Source: Scheffersomyces stipitis CBS 6054
Lineage: Eukaryota; Ascomycota; Pichiomycetes; Serinales; Debaryomycetaceae
Assembly: GCF_000209165.1 (NCBI RefSeq)
Contig: NC_009044.1
Location: 1,302,001-1,366,000, forward strand
Length of the DNA: 64,000 bases
Direction: 5' to 3'
The position numbers and the translations under genes are program-made. Positions 10,509 to 21,325 of the stretch are shown here, piece by piece. Within the stretch, counting starts at the first letter, position 1; every line of letters begins with the position of its first letter. Under the pieces are notes generated by a model. That model worked only from the letters and a program-made list of their open reading frames with translations, was not told where the DNA came from and ran no database searches.

Positions 10509-11888
10509 TCACTCTGGTGAGAAATCAGCCAACTTCTTGTCATTGGACTGTTTATCGAGATTGTCATCTACACCTGACCAGTCTACTTGGATACGTCTAA
10601 CGTTGGACATGTCTGTGTTCTTGAGGAACATATTCTTCTCCAGTCTCCAGACATCTTGGACATCTTCAAACGCCTTGTTCCATACTTTGTCGTAGACCTT
10701 CTTAATCTTGGCCTCTTCCTTCTGTCGGATTTCTTCCAGGGCCATCCATTCCATGTGCTTCAAGTCGTCAGAGGAAGGCTCGTAGATATGCCAGATCACA
10801 TAGTGCGGTAATCCGATCACCGAATAGCCCATTCTCTTACTTAACTTGCCAAAGGCTTCCGTTTCGGCATGTTTCTCGAATGAAAACGCTGGGAAATGAG
10901 CTCCGGTACGGAAAACCTTGGCCTTGGTCAAGATGGAAACACCTCCAATCCCGTCCAATTCCATCTCTACCTCTGGGTCTCCATAGGGGTCACGTAAGTA
11001 GGCCAAATGTGGTCTCCAGGTTTGGTACTCTACATAGCCTTCTACAATACAAGCGTCTTCATCCAACGTTTCTGCCAACAGAAGCCCTCCGTCTGACTCC
11101 TGCCACGAGTTCAAGTCATATGGCTGCTGGTTGCCCAACCAGTCAGGCAACGGTCTCCATACATTGGGCACTATTACGTCTTTGTCGTGGTGCATCAAGT
11201 CTTCTAGAATAGTAGGGGGCACTGTTTCGACGTCAGCGTCACGCCAGTAGACATGAGAATGGTAGGGTTTAATTGCGACAGTCCAGAGCCAGTTTCTAGC
11301 TCTAGCCATCAATTTACGTCTGGGACCTTGGGCGGCAAAACCATGTCTATCGGAGAAGCCTTGACCTATAACTTGGCCGAAGTCCTTTTCAAAGATCTCG
11401 ATTTCACCAAATCTTTTGGAAGTGTCCGGATCGGTCTGGACCTCCTTGAGATGCTTCTGCAACTCGCCCATAGTGTCGTCCGAAGAATCTGACACGAGAA
11501 ATGCTAGATCTATAAGATTATGAGGGTATGTGAGATTCTTCATGTGGCCAAAGAACATGGGCAAATGGGGAGCAGCGTCTCTCAACGGTACACAGAACAA
11601 CACCCGCTCTTCGTGCTGCCAGCCGTTTGCCAGTCCGTCATAGTGATCCAAGTCAAAATACTGAACTGTAGGTATTTTCGAGAAATTGGGTGTGTAGACT
11701 GGTGATGAGAATGCAGAAATTTGGGCCTTGACGAAAGCGACTAAGACAATGATGGCCACGACACCGTAGAGGATCTTCGATTTAAGCGCCGTCTTAACCG
11801 ACGAAATTATCGCCTTCTTATTTAGCGACTCTTTGCCGTGGTCTTTGTAGTCGTAGGGGCTCAAAATCTGAGACATCGAGAACGACAT
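10509..11888 (-). CDS. ANP1: Anp1, mannan polymerase II glycosyltransferase subunit
   Basis: 459 residues, a type II membrane protein: a cytosolic tail, one membrane segment (about residues 40-57, YGVVAIIVLVAFVKA) and a lumenal Anp1/Van1/Mnn9 domain. Family hallmarks are VLFCVPLRDAAPHLPMFF, the RRKLMARARNWL stretch, WRDADVE (the DxD nucleotide-sugar site) and IGLPHYVIWHIYEPSSDDLKHM. The last of these, and the general match, point to Anp1 rather than Mnn9 or Van1. It works in the cis-Golgi, in the complex with Mnn9 that extends the alpha-1,6-mannan backbone of N-glycans. The C-terminus lacks the poly-Gln tail of the S. cerevisiae protein. A second Met (residue 5) could be the start. Wall mannoproteins such as the two GPI proteins to the left would be its products' carriers. 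Confidence 0.95.
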   Translation of the reverse strand: MSFSMSQILSPYDYKDHGKESLNKKAIISSVKTALKSKILYGVVAIIVLVAFVKAQISAFSSPVYTPNFSKIPTVQYFDLDHYDGLANGWQHEERVLFCVPLRDAAPHLPMFFGHMKNLTYPHNLIDLAFLVSDSSDDTMGELQKHLKEVQTDPDTSKRFGEIEIFEKDFGQVIGQGFSDRHGFAAQGPRRKLMARARNWLWTVAIKPYHSHVYWRDADVETVPPTILEDLMHHDKDVIVPNVWRPLPDWLGNQQPYDLNSWQESDGGLLLAETLDEDACIVEGYVEYQTWRPHLAYLRDPYGDPEVEMELDGIGGVSILTKAKVFRTGAHFPAFSFEKHAETEAFGKLSKRMGYSVIGLPHYVIWHIYEPSSDDLKHMEWMALEEIRQKEEAKIKKVYDKVWNKAFEDVQDVWRLEKNMFLKNTDMSNVRRIQVDWSGVDDNLDKQSNDKKLADFSPE

Positions 11889-13685
11889 ATAGTAAAACGT
11901 ATAGTAATTAGAATGAGACTCTCAAGACTTTCGGAACTTCCCAATCTGAAAGCTTGAAAACTTGAAAGCTTGATATCAGAATCTTCTAGAAGAAGGCAAT
12001 GATTTGATGAATAAATGAAAATAGTATTTCAATACGTGGTTCAATATGGAATGTTGTCTCTATCACGAAATAACACGTAGATATTGAATATGATGAATGA
12101 TGAAGTATAACTGGAAGTAGCTACAAAAGCGAGGTATATCGGATGCTGGCGATGATAGTAGCGATTGCAGTTATGAAGTCGAACAGTATGATATTGAAAA
12201 GATACAATATTGAGATAACTGAACAGATTTCAACAGAAATGAAATGTGTAGTCTAGGGGCTGTGAGTCTTGTGGATTAGTCCTTGATGAGGATGTTTAGT
12301 TGAAGAACTACGATTTCTTGACGAAATACAGAGATCCAGTGGATTCAGATAGTAGCAATTGTTGAATGAAACCAATTGAAACCAATGGAGTCTATAACCT
12401 TATAGTGTCTCCTACGATTGTTTATGAAAGAAACAGCGCCAGTTCCAATACCTGTTCCAATACAGTCCCAATGACAAAGATGCGAGCGAAGAGACGGAGA
12501 AATCTCAACTATGGGGAATACGATCCGAGTGCCTTAAGCAATAAAAACTACCTCCAACTAAGCGTCTAGTGAAAGTCAAATCTAAAATACAATCAATTTC
12601 AAAATCCAAATCAACCACGTCGTACAAAATTTTTCCCACACTGATTACGTCCTTATGTTCTGCGCTGTGTGCACCACTGAGACCGTGGGCGGCTGGGAGA
12701 GATAGAGAGACGCAGCGGCAGCTGTACGAAACTATAAGGCCTATCGGGAAAATAGTGGCAGAATATGGACCAGTGGAAAGTCAATTAACTGTAGAATGGA
12801 GAGAAGATAGACACTATCCAGCCGTGTAGTTGCCAGAGATAGAATCCTGTAGTGTGATCTGATTCTCTTCCCAGATTTCACTCAATGAGCATCGCACTAT
12901 CCTACACTGAAAAAGTCAATTACACCATCTGGGAAGTTGAAAAAAATAGACTGCCCCATTCTTGTCGGCGGCTAATGGTCTACTGGGCTCAGAAGCCGTA
13001 TATATTGCTACATCAAATACAGATTTCAATTTTATCCTTCGTTTATATTGTAGATTATTTTCTCATTTCTATCTCAGGAACTCTTAGCAAACAAGGTTTA
13101 ATAATATATCACTTTTCACTTCCACAAGACAATTCTTTTTTCTGGCGCTATTCTTTCGCTGCTGTCTTTTTCACCTGCTCCTAAAAATATTGTTGAGAAA
13201 ATACTGCCATGGTAGGCGCCCCGTATGTTAGACGGTAAACCTCTTGGTAGGTGCCAAAGACGCCGCCAAAACACGTGCAAACGCCCGTTGTGTAGCCTGG
13301 AATACTTCTACATTTATCACCTCGCTCGACGGCATTTGTACGCCAATTGTCTCACAAACTCTCGTCTAATTTCGCTACATATTTTCTTCTCTATCTCATC
13401 ACCACCATCAACCCTCGCTTGACAAGGTAGACAGCGAATCACGTGAAAACCTTGAACTATTGCCCGATTAGGCAGGTTGCTTGCTATTGCCTATCTGGGC
13501 TACCAGCATCCACTAATGCACCCATGACAGCTCCAACTTCGGTAATGTCCAGCGTGTTCGGTGCATATGTAATTGCAGTTCACCCCTTATCCTGGACATC
13601 TCTAGGTTTTTAGTCTTGCTTCTTGGAGCCGAAGCTTTAGCCAGAAAATACCACTTGCGCCATCAAAATAACCGTTCCTATTGTT
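11889..13685. other. intergenic between ANP1 and SMC2
   Basis: 1.8 kb holding the ANP1 promoter (left) and the SMC2 3' flank (right). Several short open frames (up to about 99 codons) show no recognisable protein. CACGTG occurs near 13274 and 13442. I see no RNA gene. Confidence 0.55.
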
Positions 13686-16600
13686 TCACATGGCTGAAAC
13701 TACAGATGTACCGTCCTGGAATCTGGTTCTGAACAAACGGTTAGCATTGGTGAACATCCCCTCTTTTAAGGAAACAACAATAAACTGTGAGCCCTTGAAT
13801 CTCGTCTTGATAAGATGCCCAATATTTTGTGTATGTGACAAATCTAAGGCAGCATCAACTTCATCTAAAATATACATTGGAGCTGGCTTGAATTGAAGCA
13901 ATGCCATGATCAACGAAAGCGCGATCAATGATCTCTGACCTCCAGAGAGCTCTACCAAACTCTCTTTCCATACTTCTCCTAGCTTGACTTTAACTTCTAG
14001 ACCTTTTGTAACGTCCATCATATTACTAGGTACCAACTTAGCAAATGATCCTGGCAACAAATCGGCAAAGATCTGGCCAAAGTCAGTAGACACTTTCTGG
14101 TAAGTCGAATTCAAAGTTTCTCTCTTGTAGCCATTCAATTTCTCGATAGTGTTTACGATCTTGCTCTTATCCTTTTCAATAGTCTTGACCATCTGTTTCA
14201 AAGAAGCTTCCTTCTTTTCTACATTGTCAATCATACTCATGATGTTGACATTCACCTTTCTCTTCATGCTCTGGAACTTTTCTTGGAGCACCTCTAGTTG
14301 GTCACGGCCCTCGTCCAAATTGATATTTGGATGTTGTTGTACCAAGTTCTCTACAACATTAGCATCAGTAACCCAGTCATTTTCACTGATAATTGCGTCA
14401 AGTCTATTCTTCAAATTCTTCGTGATAGTACTCGACTTCTCCAATTCATGGTTCAACTTCTGCATTTCTAATTTAGAATTGCTCAAACTTTCATTCTTGT
14501 CTTTGATAATCTTCATCAATTCATTAATTTCTTCATCCAAACCAAGCAAATTTGCTTTCTCTTCTTCTAATTGAACCCTGACAATGACTAATGTATCGTT
14601 CAACTCTGCTCCCTTTTGTTCCATGGAGCTTATTTTAGCAGTTAATTCTTGGATAGTATCAATCGTGGTTTGTAGAGAAGCCCTAGCTTGAATCAAGTCT
14701 GACTTTTGTTGTTCTCCTTCAACTTCGATAGCCTGATATTTATCTGTCAATTTATCCAACACAACTTGCTTCTTTTCTACCTCTTTCTTCAATGCGACAA
14801 CATCTTTCTTAAGATCCTTCAATTTAGAGCCCTTGTCACTGTTGAATTCACGTATGTCTTTTTCAATGACATTAATTTCCTTTTCGAAATTTTGACAGTT
14901 ACTTTCTTCCTGTCGAATTTGCTCTTGCAATCCACTTATTTCAGCCTCGTTGGCCTGGTTCTGCTTTAGAATCACAGAAGAAGGGTTGTTTTCCAATTTT
15001 CTTTCTAATAAGGATAACTCGTGCTTTTTCAAAAGTAATTCATTTTGAAGGCCCTTCGTGTTTTCTATCAACGATTCCATTCTTTGTATTTCTTGTCTGA
15101 TTTCGTTTAATTTATAGTTCACTTCGGATAACCTCTTTGATACCTTATTGTATCTCTGTACCTTGATTATAATAGAGGAATCGTTCTTACGCGAACCACC
15201 TGAAAGATTTCCCTCGGGGTCGTATACGTCACCTTCCAATGTAATTGATCTAGATCTAATCTTGGGATCAAAAGTGATAGTCTTAGCTGTATTGGGATCG
15301 TTACACACAAATGTCGTTCCAAAAATATATTCCATTGCCTTGACCAACTCGTCCTGGAACTCTATAAGGTTAATGGCCAACTCCACTTTGTTTGGAGCGA
15401 GTTTCTTGGCGTAATCAACAGTGCGTGGATCAATTGAACTAGCGTGGATCTTATCAAGAGGTATAATGGTTACTCTTCTCTTTAATTGACCTCTTTCCAA
15501 AAGCTGAGTAGCAACTTCGGAGTTTTCTACGACGACATTATAAAGTCTCCCACCAGCGCAAACCTGCAAAGCCAAAGCCTTATCATTAGAAGTTTCAGGC
15601 AACTCAAAAAGCTGAGCGACTATGCCTCGTACCAAACTGTCATTGAAGTTTGCTGAAGGTCTGGAATATTGGAAATCGATGTTTCCTATTTCTCTCTTCA
15701 TGTGGTTTAATTCACCGTTAAGCTTGTACGCATCGTTGTGAAATTGCTTTTCTTGCAGTTTAAGTTCGGCTATGACGCTTGGGTCGAATCCTAATTTACT
15801 GCTTACCTCTTGCTCCATCGCTGCGATGTCAGATCTGTATGCTTCCATGTCGGATAAAATGTTCTGGTTTTCGGCCTTGGCCTGAACAAGTTTTTTCTTG
15901 TCGTTTGATATTTGACTCTCAAGGTGTGCTATCTTCAACTTGGACGTCTTGATGAAGTTCTGAGATGTATTTAGTTTGGTCTTGAACTCTTTGAGTTGAG
16001 CCGAATAGCCTGTGCTCATATCACCAGTTGCTGAAACACCAGTAGACAATGTCGATAACAACTCATCCTTCTTGGTGTATTCTTCTTTCAACTTCTGGAG
16101 CTGTTCAGTTGCATTATCAAAATCATTTTTAACACTATTGTACGTATCAGAGTTGTTTTCCAAGTTTGATTGTATCTCTGCGATTTGATTTTCAAGTTTC
16201 TGCTTCTTATTTTGTTCGTCTTTCAAGTTATCGTGGGCAATTTCTTTGGAAGTGTTGAGACGGGTAATCTCTGTGGATAGACGAGCTTCTTGCAGCTCCA
16301 ATTCTTTGAGCTTTCCTTCATTATTCAACTCTGCTTCACGCTGCTTTCGCACATGTGTCAAATCGTCGTTCAAATTCTTTATTTCGTTGCCTAACTTGTC
16401 AATTTCACTAGTAAGAGCTGCCATACGGGACTCATGCTCGCTCAAAGAATTCGAGTAGTTGGTGAAAGAATGTGATAATTTGGTGTAGTCATGTGCAGCA
16501 ATGATCCTTGACAACTTCTCGAGGTCTGTTTGTGTCTGTTGGTACTCCAAAAAAGATCTTTTCTCATTCCGCAACTTTTCGAGCTTGGGATCGATTTCTT

Positions 16601-17201
16601 CCTTGAGCAAACTACGAATCTCTGTGAGTTTAGCCTCCTTCTTCGCCATTGTCTTTTGTGCCTTGTCTTTTCTCTCTTCAAAAGTTCGTGTTCCTGAGGC
16701 TTCTTCAATCAACGACAAGATCTCAGTGGGTTTCATGTTCAACACTTTGGTAATCTTACCTTGCATAATCAAGAAGTTGGGGTTGTTGATGTTCAATTGA
16801 ACAGATTGAAACAAGTTGAGCACTGTCTGCTGCTGCGCTTTGTGACCATTGATCAAATACTTGGAACTTCCACCTAATATGATTTGTCTTGTAACTGAAA
16901 TAGTAGAACAATTTTCAAAGCCTATGGGTGATTTCAGGACTTCAGAATTGTCAAATACTATAGTGACACTGGCTTTTGTCACACCAGCCTGGCCTCTTTT
17001 ATAGATCAAATCTTGCAAGTTTGACGCTCTCACTGTTGCCATGGAAGCAATACCCAATACGAAACAGATGGCATCCAAGATGTTGGACTTTCCAGAACCG
17101 TTAAGTCCTGTTATGGCATTGAACTGGCCATCCCAGCCGGAAATCACCGTACGCGTTGCATACGACTTGAACCCGTCGATGATCAACTCGTCGACCTTCA
17201 T
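13686..17201 (-). CDS. SMC2: Smc2, condensin ATPase subunit
   Basis: 1171 residues, matching the usual Smc2 length of about 1170. The N-terminal ATPase half has FKSYA and Walker A GLNGSGKSN (residues 32-40). Two long coiled coils flank a globular hinge at about residues 500-680. The C-terminal half carries the ABC signature LSGGQRS and Walker B YILDEVDAALD. The N-terminus MKVDELIIDGFKSYA is Smc2-like. With Smc4 and the non-SMC subunits it forms condensin, which compacts and separates chromosomes in mitosis and acts at rDNA and tRNA genes. The gene diverges from DSS1 across about 520 bases. Frame intact, no intron seen. Confidence 0.97.
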   Translation of the reverse strand: MKVDELIIDGFKSYATRTVISGWDGQFNAITGLNGSGKSNILDAICFVLGIASMATVRASNLQDLIYKRGQAGVTKASVTIVFDNSEVLKSPIGFENCSTISVTRQIILGGSSKYLINGHKAQQQTVLNLFQSVQLNINNPNFLIMQGKITKVLNMKPTEILSLIEEASGTRTFEERKDKAQKTMAKKEAKLTEIRSLLKEEIDPKLEKLRNEKRSFLEYQQTQTDLEKLSRIIAAHDYTKLSHSFTNYSNSLSEHESRMAALTSEIDKLGNEIKNLNDDLTHVRKQREAELNNEGKLKELELQEARLSTEITRLNTSKEIAHDNLKDEQNKKQKLENQIAEIQSNLENNSDTYNSVKNDFDNATEQLQKLKEEYTKKDELLSTLSTGVSATGDMSTGYSAQLKEFKTKLNTSQNFIKTSKLKIAHLESQISNDKKKLVQAKAENQNILSDMEAYRSDIAAMEQEVSSKLGFDPSVIAELKLQEKQFHNDAYKLNGELNHMKREIGNIDFQYSRPSANFNDSLVRGIVAQLFELPETSNDKALALQVCAGGRLYNVVVENSEVATQLLERGQLKRRVTIIPLDKIHASSIDPRTVDYAKKLAPNKVELAINLIEFQDELVKAMEYIFGTTFVCNDPNTAKTITFDPKIRSRSITLEGDVYDPEGNLSGGSRKNDSSIIIKVQRYNKVSKRLSEVNYKLNEIRQEIQRMESLIENTKGLQNELLLKKHELSLLERKLENNPSSVILKQNQANEAEISGLQEQIRQEESNCQNFEKEINVIEKDIREFNSDKGSKLKDLKKDVVALKKEVEKKQVVLDKLTDKYQAIEVEGEQQKSDLIQARASLQTTIDTIQELTAKISSMEQKGAELNDTLVIVRVQLEEEKANLLGLDEEINELMKIIKDKNESLSNSKLEMQKLNHELEKSSTITKNLKNRLDAIISENDWVTDANVVENLVQQHPNINLDEGRDQLEVLQEKFQSMKRKVNVNIMSMIDNVEKKEASLKQMVKTIEKDKSKIVNTIEKLNGYKRETLNSTYQKVSTDFGQIFADLLPGSFAKLVPSNMMDVTKGLEVKVKLGEVWKESLVELSGGQRSLIALSLIMALLQFKPAPMYILDEVDAALDLSHTQNIGHLIKTRFKGSQFIVVSLKEGMFTNANRLFRTRFQDGTSVVSAM

Positions 17202-17725
17202 CTGGCAATAAGTATAGTATACAGCGTTTGGTAAATGGAATTTAGAAGTTAAATATAAAAAGTGTGTAGAGAAAAGAACAATAGTGAAAACTGAAACTGA
17301 ATAATTCTCATCTCTAGTAAGCTCTTCTTAACTATGGAGAAGTTTGTTTATGTTTCGAGATTTGATTTGAGCGCGCTCTCATTTATGATGGGAGCAAAAG
17401 GAATATATACAGTCCAAACTTGGGTTCTATTAGCAAAATCCCGATGATAAAATTCATTTCTAAGTTCAAACATAGAAGATTCTAACAAGTAAATCACTGT
17501 GGAACAGAGGTCAAAAGGGTATGGTGGTACCTTCAAGAATTAATTGGATCTATTTCTGTGGAGATAACCAGTTTATCAATTCGTGACAATTCTTAGTCAT
17601 CACGTGATTAATTATCGTGTGCTCTTTGGCACCTGACTCAAGTCCATCATAAAATTATTCTGTTCTACAGAATTTTGCAATTATCCATCTCCACGATTCC
17701 TGCTGCAACTCTCCACAATAGAAGT
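17202..17725. promoter_or_regulatory. shared SMC2/DSS1 upstream region with a Cbf1-type site
   Basis: 524 bases between the divergent start codons. It contains the palindrome TCACGTGA at 17599-17606, about 120 bases before the DSS1 ATG. Such E-boxes bind Cbf1 and are common upstream of respiratory genes in CTG yeasts, which would suit DSS1. No MCB (ACGCGT) was seen for SMC2. Confidence 0.4.
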
Positions 17726-20700
17726 ATGCTATCAGCACGAACTCGAATAGCTGTCCGTAGGACGCGGCTATTTGTCCGTTATAACTCTTCCAGTTCGGAA
17801 AGCCGGCCTTGGATGCCCAAAAGAGACAAATCCGTTCAGAATAAAACTAGAAATGGTGTACCAAAGCAGAAGAAGGGATACCAAAGCGACCTAAAGCCGC
17901 TGTTTCTCTCAGCTTATGGCAGGCAAAATGTCGTCGAACACCGCAAAGACTATCAGTTACCGAGCAACTTGATGGCAGCCCGTAAATTGGTGGTCCCAGA
18001 CTCACTCAAGAACCAGTATAAACCGTTTGATTTTAGCAAGAAGAGCAGTGAGCCACTAAAACAGGCTCAAAAGAAATCTCATATTAACAAGCAGAAGAAG
18101 GAAGTAGACGAAAGTAGACTGAAGATAAAAGATATTGTGAAAAACTCAAACAGAATGGACTCTGAATTCTTCAACCCATCGAACCAGACTTTGGATCTCA
18201 GATTGAACAATAGCATATTGTATGAACAAATAACCGGAAATCAGAAAGATAGAATGGAGAAGAGATACGGTGAGTCGTCCAAGAGATGGCTCAACAGCTT
18301 CTACAAACTCTTAAACCAGACTTCCAAGGTCGAAACCTATGCCGAAATCAAGAAGTCTATTTCCAAAGCTATTCAAGAATCGTCTATTTCCACAGCTAAT
18401 GTCCACCATGCTCTTTCTGTAGGTGATTTAGTAGTGTTTTCGGAAGAAAGCATTACTTTCGCCATTGTAGTTGGTGCACCCAAGAACTTGGAGTCGGATA
18501 CGTATACATTTGTGGATAGTAGAGGAGAGGTTACGTTTGGTCCAGCCAAGTCTTTTGCGTACCGATTTCCAGGTGTGATACCTTCTGAATACCACGACAT
18601 CATATCTAGCTTCGTCCAGTTGGAAAAAAAGTATTTAGATATCGCTCCTGTAGGTCTTACGGATATGGACTTCTCCAAGTCGACGGCATCGTTGCCTCAA
18701 GAATTGCAAACAGATTTTCCAGAAGACGACAAGCCACGTTCGTTGAACGATGGGATAAATTTCAGTGAGAACACGGACTTTGTTGTTGCACAGGCCACAT
18801 CGCAATTGTTGACAAATTCGAATGTTAACACCTATATAATTCCTACGCCAGCCAGAGATTTGTATTGCGACTCTTTGACTGCTTTGGCTGTAGAGGTATT
18901 TGATGAGGTATCGAGAATGAAAAAACCTTTGGAAAACCTTCACAGGCTCTTACAATTCGACAGAAATGGCGATCCTCTTAGTACGCCTCGTTCTATCTCC
19001 CTCTTTGAGTTGTTACACTACTTGGAAGAATTGGAAAGCTCCAGCTTTGAGGTAAACAATGATGATATTTCATCATTGGGACAATTCATCGATCCAGAGA
19101 GCTCTTATACAGACAAGGCGTTCCCAGTTTCGAAGTACTTGGCTCTTTTGTCATCTCTTAGAATTCAATCGAGAAGCTGGAATGTCATATTTGCCAGCAA
19201 ATCTCTTTTGCCTGTTAGTGTAACCATACTTCCAGCCAACAGAACTCTGATCATCCACAGAGTGTTGGCTCACATTAAAGATGGAGGTGATTTGGAATTC
19301 AGCCAATATTGTCTTAAGAAGGCAAAGGGTGAACCAACTCCTTTACCGACATTTTACCACACCCTTGTTCAACTTTTCAAAGATTACACGATTGGAAACT
19401 TCACTAATGATTTAGCACTTGAAGCAGCTTTGGTTTCCATTATTAGAATGGTTGATGAGAAACAGTATTCGTCTGAGAATCGTCCTGATAATACCTACTC
19501 CTATGAGTATTCAAGGGCAAGAGCCTACGACCTCTTAAAGGATATTGGGGCCATAGACTCTGACAATTCTTCCAGGGTCGACCCAGTGCATTGGTCAAAT
19601 GCTCTCAACTTACCAGGACAGAACGTTAGTGCATCGACTGACATCAGTGAAGATTATATGGATTTCTTGAATGAAAGCTTGACACCAGTGGCTGTAACTA
19701 ATTCGACAGATACCAAAGGCAATCAAGTTACTTCCTTGTCGCTCAATTCTTTCAACGACAAATTCTCCTCTGGAGTGACTATGAAAGAAGATTTCATTCC
19801 TGAAGATTCACTAGAGTCGATAAGAAAGGAATTTGGAGAAACGCCTATTTACTGTATTGACGATGCCGATGCCCATGAAGTGGATGATGGTATCTCAATT
19901 CATACCCTGAATGACAAGTATGTACTTTCAGTACATGTAGCCAATCCTACTTCTTACATCAAGCCAGGGTCTATTCTCAATGCAATTGCCTTTAACAGAG
20001 CTACGACCAGCTATATAAACGAGGGTGCGTACTTCATGTTCCCCAAGCTTATTTCGAAATTGTCAGGTCTTGGTGTTGATGGACAAAGAACAAGAACTTA
20101 TGCTGTTCAATATTCGTTGGACAAGAAATTAATTGATCTGTTCGTTGAGAAGAAGCTTAAAGACCCAGACTACGAGCCGCCTCAAGAGTTCTGCGAACAG
20201 GTCTTGAAGCAGATAGATGAAAGTATTGATGTGAACTTCTTGATAGCTTCAAGATTTCCAGTTGGGTACACCTACAATAAAGTAAATGAAATTCTTGGTA
20301 ATATGGAACTAATCCAACTGTTCAAGGAAAATAGATGCAATGATGAACATTTTGTCAATTTGTATAAATTGCATAATATATCCAAGATACTCAAGTCCAT
20401 TAGACACACGCTTGGTGGCTCGTTTGATTACCATTCTGAGAGAATGAATGTCAAAATCAGAGAAGAATTGGAGCCTATAAAGGAGGAGTCTGTTATTGAA
20501 GTTGATGCCGATTCCTTCAAACTAATTCCTAAGAATTCTACCAAAAGTGTAGAGATATCTAAAAGTTCGATAACTAGTCCTTCTGTGTCTTTGGTTACTG
20601 AATTTATGCTCTTCGCAAATTCGTCTTCAGCGAAGTTTGCAGACAAGAACAAAATTGACTTCATCTATAGATCACAGAATAGAAAGTTTAATCTTCAGTT

Positions 20701-21325
20701 GATCAAAGAGATGGAAGATAAGATCGTGTCGAAGCTACGCTCTGGAAAACTGGTGTCGTTCGAGGCACAACAGATACTCCGAGTATTTAGTAGAAGTGCA
20801 TCTTTATCTACAGTAGCAGAATTCCACGACGGAGTAGGTATAGATAAGTACGGATGGGTTACTTCGCCATTAAGAAGGTATGTCGATGTTATCAACCATT
20901 GGAATATCGCATCTTTTCTATTACAGAAAGCGGGCAGAGAATCCAGTCAGTATGCCGATGAGAAACAATTGCGCAGCGCCATTTTGCATATCCAGAGCAA
21001 GAGCTTAGTTGATAAGAGAATGCAGACGGTGTCTAATAAATTCTGGCTAAGTACTTTCTTGAAAGAGTACACAAAAATGGTGAATGATAAGAGTTGCAAA
21101 ATTACACCAATTATATTTAAGTTGTTAGTGGTGGGTAGAAGAAGTGGTTACATTAACGTGGAGATGGTTGGATTTGGTGCCAGGGGCCAATTAGAGGTGT
21201 CCCCGAAACTCCTAGAGGATTACTCCTTGGAGGAAATAGAGGTTGGCGATACTTTAGAATCAGACCGGTTCAGAGTGTCTCGTATAGACTTTATTGAAGA
21301 CACACTCGAGCTAGTGTACGTCTGA
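17726..21325 (+). CDS. DSS1: Dss1, mitochondrial 3'-5' exoribonuclease (RNase II family)
   Basis: 1199 residues from the first in-frame ATG at 17726; the frame stays open upstream but only from a TTG. The N-terminus is Arg/Ser-rich (ARTRIAVRRTRLFVRYNSSSS), a mitochondrial presequence. The RNB catalytic domain starts near residue 700, with the acidic cluster CIDDADAHEVDDGISIH carrying the metal-binding aspartates, followed by NPTSYI and YAVQYSLD segments. A late GWVTSPLRRYVDVINH block is typical of RNase II enzymes. Dss1 is the nuclease of the mitochondrial degradosome with helicase Suv3 and removes introns and processed RNA in the matrix. Somewhat longer than the S. cerevisiae protein (about 970), mostly in the N-terminal half. 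Confidence 0.93.
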   Translation: MLSARTRIAVRRTRLFVRYNSSSSESRPWMPKRDKSVQNKTRNGVPKQKKGYQSDLKPLFLSAYGRQNVVEHRKDYQLPSNLMAARKLVVPDSLKNQYKPFDFSKKSSEPLKQAQKKSHINKQKKEVDESRLKIKDIVKNSNRMDSEFFNPSNQTLDLRLNNSILYEQITGNQKDRMEKRYGESSKRWLNSFYKLLNQTSKVETYAEIKKSISKAIQESSISTANVHHALSVGDLVVFSEESITFAIVVGAPKNLESDTYTFVDSRGEVTFGPAKSFAYRFPGVIPSEYHDIISSFVQLEKKYLDIAPVGLTDMDFSKSTASLPQELQTDFPEDDKPRSLNDGINFSENTDFVVAQATSQLLTNSNVNTYIIPTPARDLYCDSLTALAVEVFDEVSRMKKPLENLHRLLQFDRNGDPLSTPRSISLFELLHYLEELESSSFEVNNDDISSLGQFIDPESSYTDKAFPVSKYLALLSSLRIQSRSWNVIFASKSLLPVSVTILPANRTLIIHRVLAHIKDGGDLEFSQYCLKKAKGEPTPLPTFYHTLVQLFKDYTIGNFTNDLALEAALVSIIRMVDEKQYSSENRPDNTYSYEYSRARAYDLLKDIGAIDSDNSSRVDPVHWSNALNLPGQNVSASTDISEDYMDFLNESLTPVAVTNSTDTKGNQVTSLSLNSFNDKFSSGVTMKEDFIPEDSLESIRKEFGETPIYCIDDADAHEVDDGISIHTLNDKYVLSVHVANPTSYIKPGSILNAIAFNRATTSYINEGAYFMFPKLISKLSGLGVDGQRTRTYAVQYSLDKKLIDLFVEKKLKDPDYEPPQEFCEQVLKQIDESIDVNFLIASRFPVGYTYNKVNEILGNMELIQLFKENRCNDEHFVNLYKLHNISKILKSIRHTLGGSFDYHSERMNVKIREELEPIKEESVIEVDADSFKLIPKNSTKSVEISKSSITSPSVSLVTEFMLFANSSSAKFADKNKIDFIYRSQNRKFNLQLIKEMEDKIVSKLRSGKLVSFEAQQILRVFSRSASLSTVAEFHDGVGIDKYGWVTSPLRRYVDVINHWNIASFLLQKAGRESSQYADEKQLRSAILHIQSKSLVDKRMQTVSNKFWLSTFLKEYTKMVNDKSCKITPIIFKLLVVGRRSGYINVEMVGFGARGQLEVSPKLLEDYSLEEIEVGDTLESDRFRVSRIDFIEDTLELVYV

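Noticed and set aside
12366..13422. Series of short plus-strand frames between ANP1 and SMC2
   Set aside because: None above 100 codons, no recognisable protein and no splice signals linking them.
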